Below, piece after piece: positions 5,507 to 9,686 of a stretch of 9,686 nt of DNA. Under the pieces are notes generated by a model. The model ran no database searches. It was not told the DNA's origin and saw only the letters and a list, made by a program, of their open reading frames with translations. The stretch is taken from positions 1 to 9,686 of the forward strand of contig JANMFM010000045.1 of the NCBI GenBank assembly GCA_031374125.1, written 5' to 3'. Within the stretch, counting starts at the first letter, position 1. Every line of letters begins with the position of its first letter. The DNA is from JAEYZS01 sp031374125 (GTDB lineage: Bacteria > Bdellovibrionota > Bdellovibrionia > Bdellovibrionales > JAEYZS01). Made by a program: the position numbers and the translations under genes.

Positions 5507-5771
5507 AAAACTAACCAATAGAAAAGTTGAGTTGGAAGGTGATTATTTAGACTCTAAAAATGCGAAAATAAAAGTTACTACCTGGGTAGATGGAGATATT
5601 GTAATCGAATTAAAAAAAAGAGCTGATGAATCTAAGGGCAAATACCAAACACTTATGAATGAAATATTAAGAGAGTATCTTTTTAATGAGAAATCATCTC
5701 ATAAGTTAGAAATTGAAAACATTGTTGAGCGGAAGTTAAAAGATTTAGGTCTATTGAAGAAAAGAGCATAG
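5496..5771 (+). CDS. BrnA/CopG-like ribbon-helix-helix protein, candidate antitoxin
   Basis: This 91-residue protein starts at ATG 5496 behind GGAGAG (5484-5489, 6-nt spacing). The frame also opens at TTG 5475 but without a matching ribosome binding site. Residues 24-62 (KIKVTTWVDGDIVIELKKR, then KGKYQTLMNEILREYL) form a typical ribbon-helix-helix: a DNA-contacting beta strand, helix A, a Gly-containing turn, and helix B with the YQTLMNEILREYL pattern of BrnA/CopG antitoxins. The C-terminal 30 residues are charged and predicted helical, possibly the toxin-binding arm. No BrnT toxin is present; its partner here is the DUF4160 protein, whose gene it overlaps by 11 bp. The repeats in the promoter at 5217-5245 are a plausible binding site. 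Eight base pairs separate its stop from the convergent hydrolase gene. Confidence 0.75.
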   Translation: MKNKKLTNRKVELEGDYLDSKNAKIKVTTWVDGDIVIELKKRADESKGKYQTLMNEILREYLFNEKSSHKLEIENIVERKLKDLGLLKKRA

Positions 5772-5779
5772 TTTATCTA

Positions 5780-6415
5780 TTACCATTGAATGTGGAACTT
5801 CAAATGACTTCCCCATTCTAAGCTTCCGAGATCGCCTCTTTGAACAGCGCCGACTCCTTCGGGAGTTCCAGTAAATAGAATGTCGCCTTTTTTGATTTCG
5901 AAATATTCGGAAGCATAAGAAAGGCATTCATAAGGGTTAAGGGTCATCTTTTTACCTAAGCCTTTTTGTTTTACTTGTCCGTTTATCGAAAATGAAAATT
6001 CCGCGTTTAAAAAGTCTTTAAAATCATTGAGCTCAATCCAAGGCCCCAGGAGAATAGAGTCTTTAAAGCTTTTTGCCATTTCCCAAGGATGGCCATTTTT
6101 CTTGAGTTGGGCTTGTAAGTCCCTCAATGTCATATCTAGGCCTAAGGTTACGGCATCAAAACAATCCTCCGCTTCCTTTGGGGAAATTCTGTTGCAATCC
6201 TTTGTTATCCTTAATGCGATTTCGCATTCATGGTGAGCCTGGCCGTGGCCTTGCGGTAAAGTGGCTTTGATGATTCCATCATGAGCACTTTGCTGAATCA
6301 CAGAAGGTGGTTTAAAGAATATAACCGGTTTATCCGGTATAGAATCGCCGATCAGTTTATTTAGCTCTTTTGCGTGCTCTAAATAGTTTTTTCCGATACA
6401 AATCACTTTATCCAT
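5780..6415 (-). CDS. fumarylacetoacetate hydrolase (FAH) family protein, FAHD1-like
   Basis: This 211-residue cytosolic enzyme has the compact FAHD1/YcgM-type layout: CIGKNYLEHAKE (6-17) with the lid His14/Glu17 pair, PVIFFKPPS, and the metal triad in HHECEIAL (Glu63, Glu65) and LGLDMTLRDLQ (Asp94). WEMAKSFKDS carries the conserved active-site Lys115, and the C-terminal GDILFTGTPEGVGAVQRGD closes the domain. Relatives hydrolyse acylpyruvates or decarboxylate oxaloacetate, using Mg2+ or Mn2+. All key residues are present, so it should be active, though the substrate is uncertain. ATG 6413-6415 is preceded by a weak AAGGGCGG. It is divergent from the MarC gene and convergent with the DUF4160 pair, and appears to be a monocistronic housekeeping gene. 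Confidence 0.92.
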   Translation of the reverse strand: MDKVICIGKNYLEHAKELNKLIGDSIPDKPVIFFKPPSVIQQSAHDGIIKATLPQGHGQAHHECEIALRITKDCNRISPKEAEDCFDAVTLGLDMTLRDLQAQLKKNGHPWEMAKSFKDSILLGPWIELNDFKDFLNAEFSFSINGQVKQKGLGKKMTLNPYECLSYASEYFEIKKGDILFTGTPEGVGAVQRGDLGSLEWGSHLKFHIQW

Positions 6416-6432
6416 TTTGGAACCGCCCTTGA

Positions 6433-6461
6433 AATTAAGTTAGACTTTTGTCATGCCTCAA
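6433..6461 (-). promoter_or_regulatory. possible promoter for the FAH-family gene
   Basis: On the minus strand TTGAGG (6456-6461) and TTAATT (6433-6438) are separated by 17 bp. Each box is only partly consensus, so this is tentative. Confidence 0.25.
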
Positions 6462-6469
6462 GCATCTCA

Positions 6470-6498
6470 TTGAAGAAAATGAAAGTTCAATGTATCTT
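6470..6498 (+). promoter_or_regulatory. possible promoter for the MarC operon
   Basis: TTGAAG (6470-6475), a 17-bp spacer and TATCTT (6493-6498), preceded by TG at 6491-6492. Each box matches four of six consensus bases. It sits about 34 bp before the MarC start codon, which has AAGGA at 6522-6526. Confidence 0.45.
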
Positions 6499-6531
6499 TA
6501 AAGTTAACTCCCAAAATACTTAAGGACTCCC

Positions 6532-7116
6532 ATGGAAATTTTCTTAAAAGCATTTATGCCTCTCTTTTTCGCCATCGACGCCGTGGGTATTTTGCCAGCA
6601 TTTTTATCTGTCACCGGGGATATTTCTGTCATACAGAGAAAAAAAGTTGTAAACCAAGCCGCCATCACAGCATTTGGCATTAGTGTTTTCTTTATTTTCT
6701 TTGGCCAGGCGATTTTTAAACTTCTCGGTATTACGGTAAATGACTTCAAAGTGGCAGGCGGTATCTTGCTTTTGGTATTTTCTGTTCATGATCTTTTATT
6801 TGATCAAGGTTCGAGAAGAAAAGCCGGTAACGATGATACCATCGGAATTGTTCCCATTGGTACGCCTTTGATCATTGGGCCTGGCGCACTGACTACTTTG
6901 CTCTTAACGGTAGATACAACCGGCTACACTTGGACGATGGTGTCGCTTACGATCAACGTGGCTATCGTTTGGATTGTGTTCTTTTTCTCTGACAAAGTAA
7001 TCAAGGTAATCACAAAGCCTGGTTCAATTGCGATTGGGAAGGTTTTTGCCTTATTCTTAGCGGCAATTGCTGTGATGCTCATCAGATCAGGTATTGAACA
7101 AATCTTGAAATCTTAA
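6532..7116 (+). CDS. MarC family integral membrane protein (UPF0056)
   Basis: This 194-residue inner-membrane protein has about six hydrophobic segments. Family marks are FFAIDAVGILPAFLSVTGD (12-30), matching the 'D/NPIGxxPxFLSLT' motif with A-V in place of the usual P-I; FKVAGGILLLVFSVHDLL (about 72-89); and VPIGTPLIIGPGALTTLLL (107-125), the second repeat of the motif. The length is normal for the family (about 190-220). Function is unsettled: MarC was once linked to antibiotic resistance but this was not upheld. ATG 6532 follows AAGGA at 5-nt spacing. The next gene begins 1 nt after the stop codon, so this is likely the first gene of a three-gene operon. Confidence 0.92.
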   Translation: MEIFLKAFMPLFFAIDAVGILPAFLSVTGDISVIQRKKVVNQAAITAFGISVFFIFFGQAIFKLLGITVNDFKVAGGILLLVFSVHDLLFDQGSRRKAGNDDTIGIVPIGTPLIIGPGALTTLLLTVDTTGYTWTMVSLTINVAIVWIVFFFSDKVIKVITKPGSIAIGKVFALFLAAIAVMLIRSGIEQILKS

Positions 7117-7117
7117 T

Positions 7118-8353
7118 ATGCTCTCCCTGTTCCGGGGGGATCATTTGAAGTCTTACAAGCATCTTTATTCTGAATCTTTAAAGCAAAATGAAATGCATTT
7201 TGCAGCTCATTCCCATCATCCGTGGCCCGATTGCACTTTGCAGGCTCATATACAATATTGGAAAGACTCAGCCAAATATTTAGATGGAAAGTGGGATCGC
7301 ATTTTTAGTGAAACGGTACCTCAAACTCAAAAATACATCTCTGAGGTCCTGAATCTTTCAAACCCAGAAATGATTGCCCTTGCACCAAACACTCACGAAT
7401 TCGTTACGAGATTGTTTTCTTGTTTTGAGGGAAAAATAAAAGTCTTAACCACAGATTCAGAATTTCATAGCTTTAGAAGGCAGCTTCAAAGATTGGTAGA
7501 GGCCAAGACAGTAGATGCCACGGTTGTTCCCGTAGAGCCCTGTGATACTTTTGATAAGAGATGGCGTAAAGAAGCGCAAAATAATTACGATATGATTTTT
7601 ACGAGCCAAGTTTTTTTCAATTCCGGACTCACATGTCCAGATTTAAATGATTGGGTTTTCAGTGTCTCTGAAAGTGCAATGATCGTGGTCGATGGCTACC
7701 ATGCTTTTTGCGCAATTCCTACAAATCTAAAAAAATTTGAAGATCGCATTTTCTATATTGCTGGGGGATACAAATATGCACAAAGTGGTGAGGGTGTATG
7801 CTTTATGTCTATACCGAAAACCTCTGAAGCTCGCCCAATGAATACGGGATGGTTTGCCAGTTTTGAAACTTTAAATCAAACTTCATCTGAAGCGGTACGG
7901 TATTCCAATTCCGGTATGCGCTTTTTTGGATCGACCTTTGATGCTTCAGGATGCTATCGCTTTAATTCGGTGATGGAAAACTTAAAAAAAGAAAAATTAG
8001 ATACAACCGCAATTCACGCAAGAGTGAATGAAATTAAAAAATACTTTGTAGAAAAATTAAATGATTTCTCTTTAAATGAATTGAACACCAAAAACATCGT
8101 CAAGAATGCAGAAAACTTACCGGAGTCGCATTTTTTAACATTTAAGACTCCTCAAGCAAATCATATCGAAGAAATGTTAAGGAAAAATCAAATTACAGTG
8201 GATTCTAGAGGAGATAGACTTCGATTTGGGTTTGGAATTTATCATGATTTAAAGGATATAGATCTTTTAACTAAAAAACTCTCTCAAATTTTTAAAAAGA
8301 CAGACTCTAGGCTGAGTTCTGATTACTCAGCTAGAGGAGAGGTTGAGCTCTGA
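7118..8353 (+). CDS. PLP-dependent class V aminotransferase-fold enzyme, kynureninase-like
   Basis: This 411-residue cytosolic protein has the fold-type I layout: an N-terminal substrate loop MHFAAHSHHPWPD (26-38), APNTHEFVTRLF (89-100) for phosphate contacts, TSQVFFNSG (162-170), VVDGYHAF (190-197) with the PLP-ring aspartate D192 and His195, and GGYKYAQSGEG (216-226) with the Schiff-base Lys219. GYHA and GGYKY...GEG resemble kynureninase-like members more than cysteine desulfurases. The reaction is not assignable. ATG 7118 has no Shine-Dalgarno but lies 1 nt after the MarC stop, so coupling is plausible. An alternative start is TTG 7145 behind GGGGGGA, which would drop nine residues. The last 17 residues (TDSRLSSDYSARGEVEL) look like a non-conserved tail encoded by a hairpin. 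The stop overlaps the next start codon (TGATG). Confidence 0.85.
   Translation: MLSLFRGDHLKSYKHLYSESLKQNEMHFAAHSHHPWPDCTLQAHIQYWKDSAKYLDGKWDRIFSETVPQTQKYISEVLNLSNPEMIALAPNTHEFVTRLFSCFEGKIKVLTTDSEFHSFRRQLQRLVEAKTVDATVVPVEPCDTFDKRWRKEAQNNYDMIFTSQVFFNSGLTCPDLNDWVFSVSESAMIVVDGYHAFCAIPTNLKKFEDRIFYIAGGYKYAQSGEGVCFMSIPKTSEARPMNTGWFASFETLNQTSSEAVRYSNSGMRFFGSTFDASGCYRFNSVMENLKKEKLDTTAIHARVNEIKKYFVEKLNDFSLNELNTKNIVKNAENLPESHFLTFKTPQANHIEEMLRKNQITVDSRGDRLRFGFGIYHDLKDIDLLTKKLSQIFKKTDSRLSSDYSARGEVEL
8305..8336 (+). repeat. intercistronic hairpin at the end of the PLP-enzyme gene
   Basis: CTCTAG-g-CTGAGT (8305-8317) pairs with ACTCAG-CTAGAG (8325-8336): a 12-bp stem with one bulged G and a 7-nt loop. It sits within the last codons of the PLP-enzyme gene and ends where the purine-rich GGAGAGG (8336-8342) before the next start codon begins. 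No T-run follows, so it is not a classical terminator. It could protect the upstream mRNA or tune translation of the next gene. Confidence 0.6.
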
Positions 8354-9231
8354 TGAAAATTGCAAGAGACATTATGACAAGAAGCCCTTTCTCATTAAAG
8401 TCCTCGATGCTTGTGCCCACAGCTGTGCAGATGATGATGTCCCATCATATTTCGAGCGCTCCGATTCTTGATACGAATGATCAGCTCTTGGGTCAAATTT
8501 CTGAAATCGAACTTTTAAAATGCTATATCCAAGTCTCAAGAAAAGGCCATGAGAAAAAAGTTCTATATGATTTCAAAGGATTCTTTTCAAAAGCTTCAAC
8601 TGTCGACATCAATGATACTATAGCTGTAGTTGTAAAGGGAGTTATCGAATCTCCTTCTCACCGAATTTTAGTTCTTGAAAATAAAAAGCTTGTTGGAATT
8701 ATCAGTCCTAAAGACATTTTAAAGTTTCTCGTAGGTGACGATAATAAGTCTGGCTCAATGGTTCAAGAGTTAAACATTCTCCAAGATAGAATCGAAATTC
8801 TAAAAGACCAATTGAAGGCCACAAAGAGCGAGCTTTCCAATATTGGCGGCATTGTTGAGAAAAGCCCCTTCATGTTTCACTCTGTGAATGCTAATGCAGA
8901 AATCGTAATTGCCAATGAAAAACTACACAGTGAACTTGGATACCAGTCTAAAGAACTTATAGGAAAATCCATTTATGATCTTTACGACCCAAGAGAAAAA
9001 ATGGCGGTCACAGCTTCGCTAAGAGAATTAATGAGCTCCAATAAGAATATAAAGGCTTACACGACTTATTTAAGAAAAAACGGTGAGCCGCTCAGAGTCG
9101 AAGTGATGTCGACAGCTATTATGAACTCCAAGAATGAATTTGTGGCAACCTCAAGCATTTCTAGAATTTTAGATTCTGATTCACTTTTACGCGCCCTTCA
9201 TGGTATCTACGACTCCGAAGAAGAAGATTAA
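8353..9231 (+). CDS. CBS-pair / coiled-coil / PAS sensor protein
   Basis: This 292-residue soluble protein has two CBS motifs: residues about 5-58 (ARDIMTRSPFSL, HHISSAPILDTNDQLLGQISEIELL) and about 80-128 (RILVLENKKLVGIISPKDILKFL). These pair into an adenosyl-nucleotide-binding module. A predicted coiled coil follows (about 134-163, VQELNILQDRIEILKDQLKATK), then a PAS domain at about 168-273 (SPFMFHSVNANAEIVIANEK, LGYQSKELIGKSIYDL, then a PAC-like YLRKNGEPLRVEVMS). No kinase, GGDEF, EAL or DNA-binding output domain follows, and the C-terminus is acidic (DSEEED). It probably signals through a partner protein. ATG 8353 overlaps the previous stop codon by one base. Expression may be tuned by the hairpin at 8305-8336. 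Confidence 0.88.
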   Translation: MKIARDIMTRSPFSLKSSMLVPTAVQMMMSHHISSAPILDTNDQLLGQISEIELLKCYIQVSRKGHEKKVLYDFKGFFSKASTVDINDTIAVVVKGVIESPSHRILVLENKKLVGIISPKDILKFLVGDDNKSGSMVQELNILQDRIEILKDQLKATKSELSNIGGIVEKSPFMFHSVNANAEIVIANEKLHSELGYQSKELIGKSIYDLYDPREKMAVTASLRELMSSNKNIKAYTTYLRKNGEPLRVEVMSTAIMNSKNEFVATSSISRILDSDSLLRALHGIYDSEEED

Positions 9232-9273
9232 AAAAGCTAAGAGATAAAACTCTTGGCGTCAATCGGGGGTTTT

Positions 9274-9686
9274 ATGAAGTTTTTTATTTTGGTTACTCTT
9301 TTATCATTTCAAGTTTCGGCTCAACAAATATCCGCAGAAGGAAATATCCGCACAATTCTTAATCCACCACAAGCTGGTGAGGTTTTTGTTCCACCAGGAT
9401 TCGATGATCTAGACGAAGCAGAAATCACTTTTGTAAATCATAGCAGAAATTCTTGCTTCATTAAAACTTACTCTCTTCCTCCGCAAATAGATGAAGCGAC
9501 GAAGACAATCGGACTTTACTGGCGACGGAAGAACGCACGCCGCCAGGGATTGACCTCTGGAATCGAGGCCAGCGACGACGATGCAGGCACGGTCGAACGG
9601 GGCAAAAAACCTTCAACGAAATCTTCAACGAAACCTTCAACGGGCGAGTTAAAACCGGGTGCGAACCGGGATAACGCCGATAGTTG
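9274..9686 (+). CDS. secreted protein of unknown function, 3'-truncated (possible chimeric end)
   Basis: The frame is open from ATG 9274 to the window edge (137 codons). GGGGG (9265-9269) lies 4 nt upstream. Residues 1-16 are a signal peptide (MKFFILVTLLSFQVSA) with likely cleavage after VSA before QQ. The next 60 residues (starting ISAEGNIRTILNPPQAGEVF) are not a family I recognise; they look like a periplasmic or surface protein with one visible cysteine. From about residue 80 the composition changes sharply to Arg/Asp/Gly-rich and GC-rich, followed by PSTK-SSTK-PSTG. The first half is credible; the second half may not belong to this gene. Forty-two bases separate it from the CBS-PAS gene, so it may be in the same transcript. 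Confidence 0.6.
   Translation, partial: MKFFILVTLLSFQVSAQQISAEGNIRTILNPPQAGEVFVPPGFDDLDEAEITFVNHSRNSCFIKTYSLPPQIDEATKTIGLYWRRKNARRQGLTSGIEASDDDAGTVERGKKPSTKSSTKPSTGELKPGANRDNADS
9511..9686. other. GC-rich segment of different composition
   Basis: By my count 9521-9686 is about 57% GC, whereas 9271-9520 is about 37%. The change is abrupt and falls inside an open frame. The minus strand is also open from the window edge to TAA at 9516-9518, ending ...NPWRRAFFRRQ, a plausible C-terminus of a different gene. The segment may be an assembly join, an inserted repeat or transferred DNA. Confidence 0.55.
9610..9645 (+). repeat. three 12-bp tandem repeats YCTTCAACGAAA
   Basis: Units at 9610-9621, 9622-9633 and 9634-9645, the last diverging at its final three bases. 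In the plus frame they encode PSTK, SSTK and PSTG; on the minus strand they read as a Val-Glu-Gly/Asp-Phe repeat. They lie in the GC-rich terminal segment. Confidence 0.85.

Noticed and set aside
6504..6789. Minus-strand open frames over the MarC gene, and a plus-strand frame at 6027-6236 over the FAH-family gene
   Set aside because: Both are shadows of conserved coding regions in the opposite strand.
9239..9254. Terminator after the CBS-PAS gene (AAGAG...CTCTT)
   Set aside because: The stem is only 5 bp and no T-run follows; it may be chance.

Overview
The window is an AT-rich bacterial stretch, about 37% GC where I counted, densely packed with short intergenic gaps. Gene content and composition would fit a Bdellovibrio-like member of the Bdellovibrionota. 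That is an impression from gene families, not something a marker gene here proves.

Layout: positions 2-469 hold the 3' part of a LysE/RhtB-type amino-acid exporter. Positions 470-5779 look like an accessory block. It contains a REP-associated (Y1/HUH) transposase gene, a HigBA-like toxin-antitoxin pair with a palindrome-rich operator, a LysR regulator facing away from a tightly coupled methyltransferase / EamA permease / methyltransferase operon, and a second, less familiar gene pair (DUF4160 protein plus BrnA/CopG-like ribbon-helix-helix protein) behind a perfect-consensus sigma70 promoter. Positions 5780-9231 look like ordinary chromosomal genes. On the minus strand is a FAHD1-like fumarylacetoacetate hydrolase family enzyme. 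Divergent to it is an apparent operon of a MarC-family membrane protein, a fold-type I PLP enzyme (class V aminotransferase/kynureninase-like) and a CBS-pair/coiled-coil/PAS sensor protein. From 9274 to the window end an open frame begins with a clear signal peptide.

How the genes may work together: the LysR protein is placed to control the divergent methyltransferase-permease operon, whose product could be a methylated small molecule that is exported (inference). Both small pairs have operator-like repeats with 10-bp periodicity, as expected for autoregulated toxin-antitoxin operons.

The points most worth checking are the DUF4160/ribbon-helix-helix pair with its two overlapping promoters (one predicted nearly leaderless), the phased operator of the HigBA-like pair, the LysR-methyltransferase-EamA-methyltransferase cassette, a tRNA-3'-end-like sequence near 485-505 that could be an attachment-site remnant, a hairpin at a gene junction (8305-8336), and an abrupt change from about 37% to 57% GC near 9511-9520 that may mark a chimeric contig end or a foreign insert.
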